Shown: positions 8,802 to 19,258 of the stretch, piece by piece
Layout of the letters: each line of letters begins with the position of its first letter
Numbering within the stretch: the stretch's first letter is position 1
Assembly (NCBI RefSeq): GCF_004197395.1
Contig: NZ_SELS01000035.1
Coordinates: forward strand, 1-64,000
Source: Paraburkholderia sp. UYCP14C
GTDB lineage: Bacteria > Pseudomonadota > Gammaproteobacteria > Burkholderiales > Burkholderiaceae
Length of the DNA: 64,000 bases
Direction: 5' to 3'
Position numbers and translations under genes: made by a program
Notes under the pieces: model-generated
What the model was told of the DNA's origin: nothing
Seen by the model: only the letters and a program-made list of their open reading frames with translations
Database searches by the model: none

Positions 8802-9257
8802 TCAAACGCCGCCGCTCCGCCCCGACGCATACTCATGCAGCGCATCCAGCACACGGTCGAACTCGAACGATTTGTCGTAAAAGTGCCGCACGCCGTACTG
8901 CTCGCAGCGCGCGCGATACGCGGGCAACGCGTGATTGGTCAGTACCGCCGCGAACATCGAATCGATCAGACCCTCGCGCTGCAGATAGGCGAGCACCGGT
9001 ACGCCCGAGCCCTGCTTCAACTGCAGATCGACGATCACCGCGTCGAACGCTTCGTCGCCGAGCAGCGCGATCGCCTGATCGGCGGAATCGGCATAAGCGG
9101 CGACGCGCAGCAGGCCCGACGCGTCGATCGCCTCGACGAGGCTGCGGCGGATCAGCGGCGAATCCTCGATCAGCAGCACGCGCAACGGTGCTCGGCTGGC
9201 TGATTCGGTAGCAGGGTTCGGTTCGCTGTTCATCGGGATGTCTCGATCGTCCGTCAT
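8802..9257 (-). CDS. Single-domain response regulator (receiver only)
   Basis: 151 residues with a receiver domain alone: acidic pair E31-D32, phospho-acceptor D77 (VIVDLQL), T108 and conserved K129 (FYDKS). There is no output domain, so it signals through protein contacts or acts as a phosphate sink. The ATG at 9257 overlaps the stop of the upstream LuxR-type regulator by 4 bases; a second ATG eight codons on (9233) is possible. The two regulators are therefore one transcription unit, probably served by the histidine kinase at 11395-12873. Confidence 0.85.
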   Translation of the reverse strand: MTDDRDIPMNSEPNPATESASRAPLRVLLIEDSPLIRRSLVEAIDASGLLRVAAYADSADQAIALLGDEAFDAVIVDLQLKQGSGVPVLAYLQREGLIDSMFAAVLTNHALPAYRARCEQYGVRHFYDKSFEFDRVLDALHEYASGRSGGV

Positions 9258-9886
9258 TCGATCAGGCCATTCTTGATCGCGTAATACGTGAGGTCCGCGT
9301 TGTTCGCGAGACGCATCTTCTCGAGCACCCGCGCGCGATACGTGCTCACCGTCTTGACCGACAGATGCAGTTCTTCGGCGATCTCGGTCGGCAACTGGCC
9401 GGCCGCGAGCTTGCAGAAGATCTGGAATTCACGCTCCGACAGCGCTTCGTGCGGACGCCCGGCGGCGGGCTTGTCGAGATTGTCGGCGAGCGTATCGGCG
9501 ACCGCCTCCGACAGATAGCGATGCCCGCGCGCGACCGAGCGGATCGCGCGCACGATTTCCTCCGGCTCGCAGTCCTTGTTCAGATAGCCGTTCGCGCCCG
9601 CGCGCAGCAGGTTGATCGCGTACTGGCTCTCGGGATAGCCCGACAGGATCAGCACGCCCTGCTCGGGACGCACCTGCTTGATCACCCGCAACGTATCGAT
9701 GCCGTTCTTGTCCGGCATCGCGATGTCGAGCAGCACGACGTCGAAAGCCTGCTCCCGCACGAGGCCGATCGCTTCCTCGCCGGTGGCGGCCTCGGCGGCG
9801 ACGCACATGTCCGGCTCGTCGGCGACGAACTGTCTGAAACCACCTCGAACGATCGCATGATCGTCAGCTATCAGCACTCGAATCAT
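9254..9886 (-). CDS. NarL/FixJ-type response regulator
   Basis: 210 residues. Receiver domain with D8/D9, phospho-acceptor D54 (LLDIAMP), S82 and K104 (YLNKD). A C-terminal LuxR helix-turn-helix occupies about residues 145-205 (LSEREFQIFCKLAAGQ...LSVKTVSTYRARVLEKM). It binds DNA when phosphorylated. It is co-transcribed with the receiver-only protein. Its natural partner is the HisKA_3-type kinase encoded 1.5 kb away on the other strand, because this kinase class pairs with NarL-type regulators. Targets may include the ferritin-like and DUF1328 genes between them (inference). Confidence 0.9.
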   Translation of the reverse strand: MIRVLIADDHAIVRGGFRQFVADEPDMCVAAEAATGEEAIGLVREQAFDVVLLDIAMPDKNGIDTLRVIKQVRPEQGVLILSGYPESQYAINLLRAGANGYLNKDCEPEEIVRAIRSVARGHRYLSEAVADTLADNLDKPAAGRPHEALSEREFQIFCKLAAGQLPTEIAEELHLSVKTVSTYRARVLEKMRLANNADLTYYAIKNGLIE

Positions 9887-10017
9887 CGGTTGGGTGTCCG
9901 TGCAAAGGGAATCGCTCCGAAGCCGACATTGTAATGACCCGGGGCCGCGCCTGAACGCGCAATGCGAAGGCGGCTTCGCGCCGCAGCCGCCGGCATTGCC
10001 GGGTTCACTCGCGCCCG

Positions 10018-10050
10018 CTTCTTCGTCGCTTCTTCGTCGCTTCTTCGTCG
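10018..10050. repeat. Three perfect 11-bp tandem repeats
   Basis: CTTCTTCGTCG is repeated without gaps at 10018-10028, 10029-10039 and 10040-10050, followed by a partial fourth copy (CTTC). It sits just past the 3' end of the ferritin-like gene in its transcript direction, between that gene and the response-regulator pair. Confidence 0.85.
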
Positions 10051-10071
10051 CTTCCCTGTCACTCTGGCGCG

Positions 10072-10617
10072 TTACTCACGCCCCGTCAGCAGATCCGCCA
10101 TATCGTCGGCATGTTCTTCCTCGACCGCGAGAATTTCCTCGAACAGCCGGCGCGTGGTCACGTCCTTCTCGCCGAGATAGCGGACGATCTCCCGGTACGT
10201 GTCGATCGCGATGCGCTCCGCGACCAGGTTCTCGCGAATCATGTCGGTCAGATCGGTACCTTCCTTGTATTCCGAATGCGCGCGCGTCTTCAGGCCGTCC
10301 GGCGCGAAGTCCGGTTCGCCGCCAAGCTGCACGATGCGCTCGGCGATACGATCGGCGTGTTCCTGCTCCTCGGTGGCGTGCTGGGCGAATTCCGCCGCAA
10401 CCGCTTCGGAATTGATGCCCTTCGCCATGAAGTGGTGGCGTTTGTAGCGCAGCGTGCAGACGATCTCGGTAGCGAGCGCGTCGTTGAGCAGCTTGAGCAC
10501 CGTGTCGCGATTCGCGGCGTAGGTCTGCGTCACCGGACCGTCCGACATGTGCTTGCGCGCGTCCTCGCGGATCTTCTTGATGTCCATCACGAACGTGTCG
10601 CCAGATTGCTTCGTCAT
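10072..10617 (-). CDS. Ferritin-like (bacterioferritin/Dps-type) protein
   Basis: 181 residues forming a four-helix bundle with the carboxylate and histidine ligands of a di-iron site: ALATEIVCTLRYKRHH, TEEQEHADRI, NLVAERIAIDTYR and VEEEHADDMADLL. The ribosome site AAGGAGAA precedes the ATG at 10617. Family members store iron or detoxify peroxide in the cytoplasm. It is flanked by two-component and DUF1328 genes, suggesting a stress role. Bacterioferritin identity cannot be settled because no haem-ligating Met is evident. Confidence 0.85.
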   Translation of the reverse strand: MTKQSGDTFVMDIKKIREDARKHMSDGPVTQTYAANRDTVLKLLNDALATEIVCTLRYKRHHFMAKGINSEAVAAEFAQHATEEQEHADRIAERIVQLGGEPDFAPDGLKTRAHSEYKEGTDLTDMIRENLVAERIAIDTYREIVRYLGEKDVTTRRLFEEILAVEEEHADDMADLLTGRE

Positions 10618-10650
10618 CGAACTTCTCCTTTATCCGGTATTGGGGGAATC

Positions 10651-10703
10651 GCGCATCGGCACGCATTGCGCCTGATGCGCGGAGGGTGGAACAACGTATA
10701 CGT
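10651..10703. promoter_or_regulatory. Inverted repeat and 10-bp palindrome upstream of the ferritin-like gene
   Basis: GCGCATC (10651-10657) pairs with GATGCGC (10674-10680), and the self-complementary ACGTATACGT lies at 10694-10703. Both are in the short gap between the DUF1328 gene and the ferritin-like gene, which is the promoter region of the latter on the minus strand. Regulator unknown. Confidence 0.35.
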
Positions 10704-10754
10704 ATTGCGTACTTCGCTGCCTGGCCCGTGTTGCGTTCATCCAGGCTCGCCCGG

Positions 10755-10916
10755 CTACGCTCGGAACACGCCGAGCAGCAACGTGACCACGAACACGACG
10801 AGGAAGATGTAGAACAGGATCTTCGCGATTTCGGCCGCGCCTGCCGCGATGCCCGTGAAGCCGAACACGGCCGCGATGATCGCAATCACGAAGAAGACGA
10901 TCGCATAGTGAAGCAT
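10755..10916 (-). CDS. DUF1328 small membrane protein (53 aa)
   Basis: A 53-residue hydrophobic protein read from the ATG at 10916, with ribosome site GGGAGAA. It has two membrane segments around the family signature [18 protein letters not shown]1328 (YtjA-like) peptides are inner-membrane proteins often induced by envelope or osmotic stress; molecular role unknown. It begins [14 protein letters not shown] and ends LLGVFRA. A paralogue lies 103 bp upstream in its transcript direction, so the two are probably a tandem duplication. Confidence 0.85.
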   Translation of the reverse strand: MLHYAIVFFVIAIIAAVFGFTGIAAGAAEIAKILFYIFLVVFVVTLLLGVFRA

Positions 10917-11019
10917 GGCATTTCTCCCTTTTGTTGGCCCTTGAATCGACTACGAGCGACTACCAGCAAACCGCTCGCCCGCTATGAAGGCGCGGCTTGA
11001 CGCCGTTGCGACGGCCGCG

Positions 11020-11196
11020 CTAATCGATCATTTTCTTCGTCACGACGAAACCCAGCACGAGGAACACCACGCACAGCACGACGAAGACGAAGAACAGGAA
11101 CTTCGCGATCGCCGCCGCGCCGGCCGCGATGCCGGTAAAGCCGAGAAGACCCGCAATCACCGCGACGACCGCGAAGAACAGTGCCCACTTCAACAT
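11020..11196 (-). CDS. DUF1328 small membrane protein (58 aa), paralogue
   Basis: 58 residues from the ATG at 11196, with ribosome site GGAGG. It shares the core [15 protein letters not shown] with the neighbouring DUF1328 peptide but has a longer basic tail (VVTKKMID). Two membrane segments. The start is only about 200 bp from the preferred start of the divergent histidine kinase gene, so the two promoters face each other. Confidence 0.88.
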   Translation of the reverse strand: MLKWALFFAVVAVIAGLLGFTGIAAGAAAIAKFLFFVFVVLCVVFLVLGFVVTKKMID

Positions 11197-11394
11197 GATG
11201 GCTTCCTCCGGAAACATTGAATGAACGATCGAGTCCATGCTATCGATGCGCGGGGCCGCACGCATTCCGACGCTCGCCGTTTTTCGTGTGAGAATCCGCT
11301 TACATTGGATTACGACGACGTTACGCCCGCGGCTTCGCACGATGCTGGAGTCGATGCCTGGGTCCGAGTCGATGCCCCCTTTCCGGAGCCGAAA

Positions 11395-12873
11395 GTGTCG
11401 AATCTGCAGAACCCGCCGGACCAACCGGGCGCGCGCGCCACGGCTCGGCTCGCCGACTGGATGCGCAATCGCAGTTGGGCGATCGCGATGACCGTGGCGA
11501 TCGTGATCACGGTGGGCGGCCTCGTGATTCTGGAGACCGCGCGGCAGCGCATCACCGCCGAGTACGAAACCGCACTCGAAGCACGCGACGTCACCGTGCG
11601 ACTGAGCACGCTCGCGAGCGACCTGTCGCGCCTTACGGCGCAGCAAAACCAGTTTCTTCTGACGAAGGACGACGCGACCGCCCACGCGTTCTGCGCGAGC
11701 GCCGCGCGCATCCGCGACACCACGCAGCAGCTGGAGCGCTTCTATCGCGGCGGCCGTGCGGACAGCGCGGAGCTCGCGAGCTTCACGCAGATTCTCGCGC
11801 TGATCGACGCGCGCATCGGCGCGGGCGCCGCCGCGATGCAGCACGCGGCGCCGCATCCGCTCGATCTCGGCGCATGCGGGCCCGCAAGCGACGTCAATCC
11901 GGCGGACGCGTCGTTGATCGACAGCACGCTCACGCTGCTGCGCGACAACGAGGAGCGTCGCGCGCAGCATGCGCTGGCCGCGAGCCGCGCCGATCAGCGG
12001 CTATCGACGCTGTGCGCGGCGGGTCTGTCGGCGCTCAATATCGTGCTGTTCATTCTGCTGTTTCGCAATCTCGGCATCCAGATCGACAGGCAGGCGCGCG
12101 CGCAGCGTCAGTTGGTCACGCAGCAGGAGGAGCTCGACCAGTTGGTGGGCGAGCGCACGCGCCAGCTCGAAGCGCTCGGCTGGCATCTGCAGGCGGTCAG
12201 CGAAAACGAAAAAACCCAGCTCGCGCGTGAGTTGCACGACGAGCTCGGCGCGATTTTGACCGCCTGCCGGATGGACGTCGCGTGGGCGCGCCGCAAGCTG
12301 AAGGACAGCGAGCCCGACATCGCCGACAAGCTGCAGCGCGCGCTCGCCAATCTCGACCAGGGCATCGCGTTGAAGCGGCGCATCATCGAGGACATGCGGC
12401 CGACCGTGCTCGCCAATTTCGGGCTCGTCACCGCGCTGCGCACGCTCGCCGACGAAGCCGCGCAGCGCAACAACTGGACGCTCGAGCTGCACCTGCCCGC
12501 CGACGACATCCAGCTCGACGAGCAGACCGAGATCGCGCTGTTTCGGGTCGCGCAGGAGTCGCTGACGAACGCCGCGAAGTACGCGCGGGCCTCGAAGGTC
12601 GGCATCGCGTTGCGGGTCGGCGACGGCGAGGTCGCGCTGCATATCGCGGACAACGGCGTCGGCATCATGCCCGCCGACCTGACGCGCACGCATACGCACG
12701 GCCTGCTCGGCATGCGCCAGCGCGTGGCCGCGCATGGCGGGCGCTTCGAGATCCGCCGCGGCGCGCAGAGCGGCACCGACATCGATGTCGTGATGCCAAG
12801 CGCGAGCACCGCGACGCCTTCGGTCGATCTGCCGCCGGCGTCGCCGGCCACGCCGTCGCAAAGCCCCGTCTGA
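11395..12873 (+). CDS. Sensor histidine kinase (HisKA_3 type)
   Basis: 492 residues from the GTG at 11395, preceded by GGAG at a 6-base gap. The frame also allows an ATG at 11221, but that extension is polar, lacks a ribosome site and would occupy the divergent promoter space. Membrane segments lie at about 28-46 and 202-222 around a periplasmic sensor of about 155 residues. A coiled coil follows, then the HisKA_3 H-box ([13 protein letters not shown], about residue 279), N-box ([10 protein letters not shown]) and G-box (DNGVGI). The CHASE3-like sensor gives no clue to ligand. Likely partner of the NarL-type regulator at 9254-9886. Confidence 0.88.
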   Translation: MSNLQNPPDQPGARATARLADWMRNRSWAIAMTVAIVITVGGLVILETARQRITAEYETALEARDVTVRLSTLASDLSRLTAQQNQFLLTKDDATAHAFCASAARIRDTTQQLERFYRGGRADSAELASFTQILALIDARIGAGAAAMQHAAPHPLDLGACGPASDVNPADASLIDSTLTLLRDNEERRAQHALAASRADQRLSTLCAAGLSALNIVLFILLFRNLGIQIDRQARAQRQLVTQQEELDQLVGERTRQLEALGWHLQAVSENEKTQLARELHDELGAILTACRMDVAWARRKLKDSEPDIADKLQRALANLDQGIALKRRIIEDMRPTVLANFGLVTALRTLADEAAQRNNWTLELHLPADDIQLDEQTEIALFRVAQESLTNAAKYARASKVGIALRVGDGEVALHIADNGVGIMPADLTRTHTHGLLGMRQRVAAHGGRFEIRRGAQSGTDIDVVMPSASTATPSVDLPPASPATPSQSPV

Positions 12874-12901
12874 CAGGTACTCATCGCAGCCCCGCAAGCC
12901 T

Positions 12902-12943
12902 TTGTAGGAGTGCGCCGACGCAAACACCGGAGCACGCCTACAA
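12902..12943. repeat. Stem-loop with 12-bp arms after the kinase gene
   Basis: TTGTAGGAGTGC (12902-12913) pairs with GCACGCCTACAA (12932-12943) at 11 of 12 positions around an 18-base loop. No T-tract follows directly. It may be part of the 3' processing or termination region of the kinase mRNA. Confidence 0.4.
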
Positions 12944-12950
12944 CAAAATC

Positions 12951-12987
12951 GCGGCGCGGCCGACAGCGCCGCCCCCGCCCTTTTTTT
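12951..12987 (+). terminator. Possible terminator of the histidine kinase gene
   Basis: GCGGCGC (12951-12957) and GCGCCGC (12966-12972) form a perfect stem; seven T follow at 12981-12987 after an 8-base C-rich gap. The gap makes it a weaker intrinsic terminator. Confidence 0.4.
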
Positions 12988-13090
12988 ACCATGCAATCAG
13001 GCCGGTTCGAAACCGGATCGAGACCTCATCGACTGGCATGGCCCCGGTCGGACGACATCAACCGATGCATTCTCGACAAGGAGAACTTTC

Positions 13091-13228
13091 ATGACTCGAC
13101 TGATCGCTTTGCTTGTGCTCGCAGGAACCGCGATGCTCGTCACCGGTTGCAACACGATGGCGGGCGCCGGCCAGGACATTTCGAAGGGCGGCAACGCCAT
13201 CACGAACTCGGCGGAAAAGGCTAAATAA
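13091..13228 (+). CDS. Entericidin EcnA/B family lipoprotein (45 aa)
   Basis: A 45-residue lipoprotein with ribosome site AAGGAGAA. The lipobox is LVTGC (C20), followed by NTMAGAGQDISKGG, the conserved entericidin core, and a Lys/Ala tail. Entericidins are small outer-membrane or inner-membrane lipoproteins linked to stationary-phase lysis in E. coli; in beta-proteobacteria the role is unproven. Monocistronic, closed by the strong terminator at 13256. Confidence 0.88.
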   Translation: MTRLIALLVLAGTAMLVTGCNTMAGAGQDISKGGNAITNSAEKAK

Positions 13229-13255
13229 ACCGACACATGGCAGTTGCATTTTCAG

Positions 13256-13289
13256 AGCCCGTCGCGGGATGCCGCGGCGGGCTTTTTTT
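13256..13289 (+). terminator. Intrinsic terminator after the entericidin gene
   Basis: AGCCCG-T-CGCGG pairs with CCGCG-G-CGGGCT around a GATG-type loop, followed by seven T. A textbook rho-independent terminator 28 bp after the stop. Confidence 0.9.
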
Positions 13290-13344
13290 CGTGAAAGTTC
13301 GCTCGCTGGCTTTCGACGCGCCGCGTTTTCAGAACGCGATAAAA

Positions 13345-13380
13345 CGGCACGGCGACCCACTGCCGTGGATCGCCGTGCCG
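13345..13380 (-). terminator. Terminator for the DUF4397 gene
   Basis: CGGCACGGCGA (13345-13355) and TCGCCGTGCCG (13370-13380) are perfect 11-bp inverted arms. Read on the minus strand the stem is followed by TTTTAT. It lies about 100 bp past the stop of the minus-strand DUF4397 gene. Confidence 0.7.
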
Positions 13381-13482
13381 TCCCCCTTCCCGATCTTCCG
13401 GAGTCCCTGGTTGTTTGGCTAGCGCGTGCGGATCGTCACTGCTCGCGCTGCGCAGGGCTTATCCGGCCATCGGCGGCCCCCG

Positions 13483-14280
13483 TCATTGCCCGGTCAACGT
13501 ATTCGACAGTTCCACGCTCGGCGTGCCCGTGTTGCCGTTCTGCGCGATCAGCAGATGAATCTGCCCAGGAGCCAGCTGGCTCAACGTACCCCCGATCGGC
13601 ACCGACGTGATCAGCCAGTCGGCGTTGTTCGCGAGCGAGAACGAGTTCGACTGGAAGATCGGCGTCTTGCTGCCGGCCACGGTCGCGATCAGCACGTACT
13701 GGCCGCCCGACACGTAGATCGAATCCTGGCCGCTCGCCGGCACCGCGTTCTTGAACGACACGCCCGCAATCGTCGGCGATACGTTGGTGATGCTGGTCGA
13801 GGTGGCCTGCACGAGGTAGAGGTCGAGGTCCGTCGCGTTCGCCGACGCATTGAAGCCGCGCACGCGCGCGTCATTGGTCAGCAGGCCCTTGTCGAACGGA
13901 TCGTCGATCAGGCCGATGTCGGGCGCGGACAGGCCCGGCAACGCGAGCACCGTGTACACGTGGCCCTTCGCGACATCGGGGAAGTTGCCGCTCGCGAGCG
14001 TGGTCTTCGTGCCGGTCGCCGCGTAGGCGACGCTCGTCGAGCCCGTGTTGATATTGGTGAGGTTGGTCACGCCTTTATACGCGATGTTGGTCTGCCCGGA
14101 AGGGGCGCTGCCATTGACGAGGAAGTCGACGGCGGGGCCGCCCGGAATCGCGTGAATGAAGTGGATCTCGGGATTGGTCAACCCAAGTTCCTTGCCGGCA
14201 TCGCTGCTCCCGCTGCCGCCGCATGCGCTCAGTACCGCCGCGGCCGCAACGACCGCTGCCATCGTTCGGATCATTTTCAT
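13483..14280 (-). CDS. DUF4397 domain lipoprotein
   Basis: 265 residues from the ATG at 14280, six bases after AGGTG; a GTG at 14289 is the alternative. Signal peptide with lipobox VLSAC, then a Gly/Ser linker and a beta-rich domain beginning IHFIHAIPGGPAVDFLVNG, which matches the DUF4397 signature of surface-exposed beta-sandwich proteins. Probably anchored in the outer membrane. Function unknown; no operon partner. Confidence 0.8.
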   Translation of the reverse strand: MKMIRTMAAVVAAAAVLSACGGSGSSDAGKELGLTNPEIHFIHAIPGGPAVDFLVNGSAPSGQTNIAYKGVTNLTNINTGSTSVAYAATGTKTTLASGNFPDVAKGHVYTVLALPGLSAPDIGLIDDPFDKGLLTNDARVRGFNASANATDLDLYLVQATSTSITNVSPTIAGVSFKNAVPASGQDSIYVSGGQYVLIATVAGSKTPIFQSNSFSLANNADWLITSVPIGGTLSQLAPGQIHLLIAQNGNTGTPSVELSNTLTGQ

Positions 14281-16632
<2,352 letters not shown>

Positions 16633-16640
16633 CGGCGGGC

Positions 16641-16663
16641 ACGCGGTTCGACGGCAACCGCGT
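16641..16663. repeat. Stem-loop between convergent genes
   Basis: ACGCGGTT (16641-16648) and AACCGCGT (16656-16663) are perfect inverted arms with a 7-base loop. It lies between the convergent FadH-like and EamA genes, so it may stop transcription from either side, but it has no T-tract. Confidence 0.4.
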
Positions 16664-16668
16664 CGCTA

Positions 16669-17601
16669 TCAGGCGCTGCCCTTCTTGCGGTAATCGAACC
16701 AGAAAGACAGGCCGACGCTGATCAGAATCACGATCGTCGCGATCACCGTCGAGCGCGTGACCGGCTCGCCGAGCAGCAGCGCGCCCAACGCGACCGCGAC
16801 GAGCGGATTCACGTACATGCAGCTGCTCGCGATGATCGGACTCGTGTGGCGAATCAGGTAACCGTACGCAATATACGCGGCCATCGTGCCGATCAGCATC
16901 AGATACAGGAACGCGACGAGCGGCAGAAAATGCAGTTCGAGCATCCGTTCGCCCGACGCCAACGCGACCAGCGTCGAGATCGCGCCGCCGAGGCCGACCT
17001 GCAGCGAGGTGGACAGAAACAGGTCCGACGGCAGCTTCAACACCCCGGCCAGATGCGCGCCGCCGGCCCAGAACAGCGCGCCGCACAGAATCGCGAGGCT
17101 GCCGCCGGCCGAGTCCGGCGTGCTGTCGCCGTGACTCAGAATCACGATGCCGGCGAGCCCAAGCCCGACCGCGAACCATTCGCCGCGGCCAATCTTACGT
17201 CCGGCGACGGCCGCGATCACGGTCGCGAACAACGGCACCGTCGCGACCATCACGGCCGCGGTGCCGGTGCCGACCGTGCGCATGCCGTACGCGAGCATGC
17301 CGCTCGACAGACCCACCAGCATCGTGCCGACGAGGCCCGCGTTGCGGATTTCGGCAAGGCTCGGCCAGATCGGCTTACGGCGCGCGGCGAACACGAATAG
17401 ACCGATGCCGGCGAACAGGTTGCGCAAGCCCGACATCAGCAGCGGTGGAAACGAGCCGAGCGCGACGTGCACGCCGAGATAGGTCGAGCCCCACACCAGA
17501 TAAACGACGGCCAGCGCGAGCGCGAGTTGCCCGTTGCGCGACTGCGGCAAACGCAGCGGCCAGCCACGCGGAGAAAAAGCGGAAGAGCGTTGCAGCGACA
17601 T
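16669..17601 (-). CDS. EamA/DMT family transporter
   Basis: 310 residues from the ATG at 17601 (MSLQRSS). The frame extends to 17811, but the extra stretch is Arg/Pro-rich with no hydrophobic content and looks non-coding. Ten hydrophobic segments in two EamA repeats are visible, the first starting LALALAVVYLVWGSTYLGVHVALGS without its charged flanks. The family exports amino acids or metabolites across the inner membrane. Substrate unknown. No operon partner. Confidence 0.85.
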   Translation of the reverse strand: MSLQRSSAFSPRGWPLRLPQSRNGQLALALAVVYLVWGSTYLGVHVALGSFPPLLMSGLRNLFAGIGLFVFAARRKPIWPSLAEIRNAGLVGTMLVGLSSGMLAYGMRTVGTGTAAVMVATVPLFATVIAAVAGRKIGRGEWFAVGLGLAGIVILSHGDSTPDSAGGSLAILCGALFWAGGAHLAGVLKLPSDLFLSTSLQVGLGGAISTLVALASGERMLELHFLPLVAFLYLMLIGTMAAYIAYGYLIRHTSPIIASSCMYVNPLVAVALGALLLGEPVTRSTVIATIVILISVGLSFWFDYRKKGSA

Positions 17602-17945
17602 GCGTTCAGCCCGCCGTCGCCACTCGACCTGCGCGCTGCGCTCGATGCCCGCGCGGCGCCGGGCCTGCGTCGATGCCTTGCGGGCGGGATGGCGGGCACC
17701 GCATCGGCGATGCGGTCTGGGGGGCGAGGCTGGCGGACATGTCGGTGGAACGGTAAGACGATGGGCGGCGCAAGAAGCGCCAGAAACGGCTGTGGCGGTG
17801 GAATCGGTCAAAACGACCTGATGCCGGAAGGCCGCGATGCGCGGCGGCTACGCTGATGAAAGCCGCCGCGCGCACCGCATTATGCAGTAAGCGCCGAGTG
17901 CGCCGCGCGTCAGAATCGTAACTTTTTGGCGTGCCTGCAACAGAA
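17602..17945. other. Intergenic region upstream of the EamA gene
   Basis: No supported gene. Open frames on both strands here are Arg/Pro-rich shadows. It should carry the promoter of the minus-strand EamA gene. The right end borders the terminator of the methionine-rich protein operon. Confidence 0.4.
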
Positions 17946-17969
17946 AAGCCGGGGACGCATCCCCGGCTT
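17946..17969 (-). terminator. Terminator of the MXKDX/molybdoenzyme operon
   Basis: AAGCCGGGGA (17946-17955) and TCCCCGGCTT (17960-17969) are perfect arms with a 4-base loop; on the minus strand TTTT follows. It lies about 70 bp past the last gene of the minus-strand operon. Confidence 0.85.
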
Positions 17970-18037
17970 GCCTTCGACCCGCAATCCAACCGATGCGCCG
18001 CGCATCGGCAGGATCGCTAAGCACCGTGGCCGTGTAC

Positions 18038-18286
18038 TCAGTTGCCCATCGCGCCCGACGCCTCGTGCTTCATGCCCGTCGCATCGCCGCCCTTTTTCAT
18101 CGAGTCGTGTTTCATCGCGTCCTTCTTCATACCGTCCTTCGACATGCTGTCTTTGGACATTGAATCTTTCGACATCGCGTCCTTCGACATCGCATCGTTG
18201 GACATCGCGCCGCTCGCCTGCGCGAACGCCGTGCCTGCGCCCGCCAGCATCAGCAACGCGACCGTGGTGATTGCAATCTTCTTCAT
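18038..18286 (-). CDS. Met-rich pentapeptide MXKDX repeat protein (periplasmic)
   Basis: 82 residues, ATG at 18286 after a GGAG site. A clean signal peptide (cleavage near TAFAQ-AS) leaves a mature chain of about 59 residues built from the repeat A/S-M-S/K-K-D, with ten methionines, many lysines and no cysteine. The MXKDX repeat is a recognised family name. It is the last gene of an operon with a molybdopterin oxidoreductase and a cytochrome b. In Azospira suillum a comparable Met-rich peptide (MrpX) scavenges hypochlorite and is reduced by YedY1; the same partnership is inferred here from gene order and composition. Confidence 0.88.
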   Translation of the reverse strand: MKKIAITTVALLMLAGAGTAFAQASGAMSNDAMSKDAMSKDSMSKDSMSKDGMKKDAMKHDSMKKGGDATGMKHEASGAMGN

Positions 18287-18379
18287 GGGATGACTCCGTT
18301 GGTGGTGAATCATTCGAAACCGGCTCGAGCCGGGGTGCTTCCGAAGCCGCTGCCGCAAGCGAGCGTGCGCCCGCATGCG

Positions 18380-19183
18380 TCAGGAGCCTCCGAACCAGTT
18401 GTAGCCCTGGTCGACCCAATAGCCGCCGGGAAACGTGTTGGTGACGAATATCTCGACGATGTGCTTCGGATTCTTGTAGCCGAGCTTGGTCGGCATGCGC
18501 AGCTTCATCGGATAGCCGTATTTCGCGGGCAGCCGCTCGCCGTCGTAGGAAAACGTCAGCAGCGTTTGCGGATGCAAGGCGGTCGGCATGTCGATGCTTT
18601 CGTAGTAGTCGTCCGCGCATTTGAAGCCGACGTACTTCGCCGTCGTATCCGCGCCGACACGCCGCAGGAAATCGGCGAACGGCGTGCCGCCCCAGCGGCC
18701 GATCGCGCTCCAGCCTTCGACGCAGATATGCCGCGTGATCTGCTCGGCATGCGGCAGCGCGTACAGCTCGGGCAGCGTCCACACGCGCTGGCCGGTCACG
18801 AGGCCGCTCAGTTTCAGCTGGTAGTCGGAGCCGTCGACGTGCGGCACGTCGTCGATGCCGTAGTACGCATTGAACGGAAACGGCCGCGTGATCTGCGCTT
18901 CGGTGTAGGTCGGCGCGAGCTGCTTCGGATCGAACAGCGCGGCCTGCGCGCGATCGTTCAGCCGGGATACGGCAGTCAGGAAATGGTTCACTGAAGCGTC
19001 GTCGGTCAGCGAGCAGCCGGTCAGCATCGACAGGCCGCCGAGCGTCAATAGCTGCTTGCCGAACAGGCGCCGCGACGGCATCGCCAGTTCGCGCTTCGCA
19101 TCGATCAGGATCGATGCGCGGTCGAGCGTGTGGCTAACGCGCGGCGCGGATGGGTCCGCTGGTTTGTCGGTCGGCTTGTTCAT
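18380..19183 (-). CDS. Molybdopterin-dependent oxidoreductase (MsrP/YedY, sulfite-oxidase fold)
   Basis: 267 residues. A twin-arginine-like export motif begins at M35 (SRRLFGKQLLTLGGLSML) and ends in LTGC, so the first 34 residues form an unusual polar extension. An ATG at 19081 would start directly at the export signal. The molybdenum-coordinating cysteine lies in HICVEGWSAIGRWGG, and the fold continues with the YGYPMKLRMPTKLGYKNPK segment typical of the family. Such enzymes reduce methionine sulfoxide or related oxides in the periplasm. It lies between the cytochrome b and the Met-rich repeat protein in one operon, which points to repair of that protein. Confidence 0.88.
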   Translation of the reverse strand: MNKPTDKPADPSAPRVSHTLDRASILIDAKRELAMPSRRLFGKQLLTLGGLSMLTGCSLTDDASVNHFLTAVSRLNDRAQAALFDPKQLAPTYTEAQITRPFPFNAYYGIDDVPHVDGSDYQLKLSGLVTGQRVWTLPELYALPHAEQITRHICVEGWSAIGRWGGTPFADFLRRVGADTTAKYVGFKCADDYYESIDMPTALHPQTLLTFSYDGERLPAKYGYPMKLRMPTKLGYKNPKHIVEIFVTNTFPGGYWVDQGYNWFGGS

Positions 19184-19258
19184 GATTCGGGATCCGTAAG
19201 GAATTCGCGTTGCGCCTGGTTGCGCGAGCGCATGAGCATCAGCGTGGGCAGCGGCGCA

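Noticed and set aside
11221-11394. Upstream ATG start for the histidine kinase
   Set aside because: No ribosome site, polar extension, and it would leave no promoter room for the divergent DUF1328 gene; GTG at 11395 has GGAG upstream.
17602-17811. N-terminal extension of the EamA transporter from 17811
   Set aside because: Residues are Pro/Arg-rich with no hydrophobic segment, so the ATG at 17601 is the better start.
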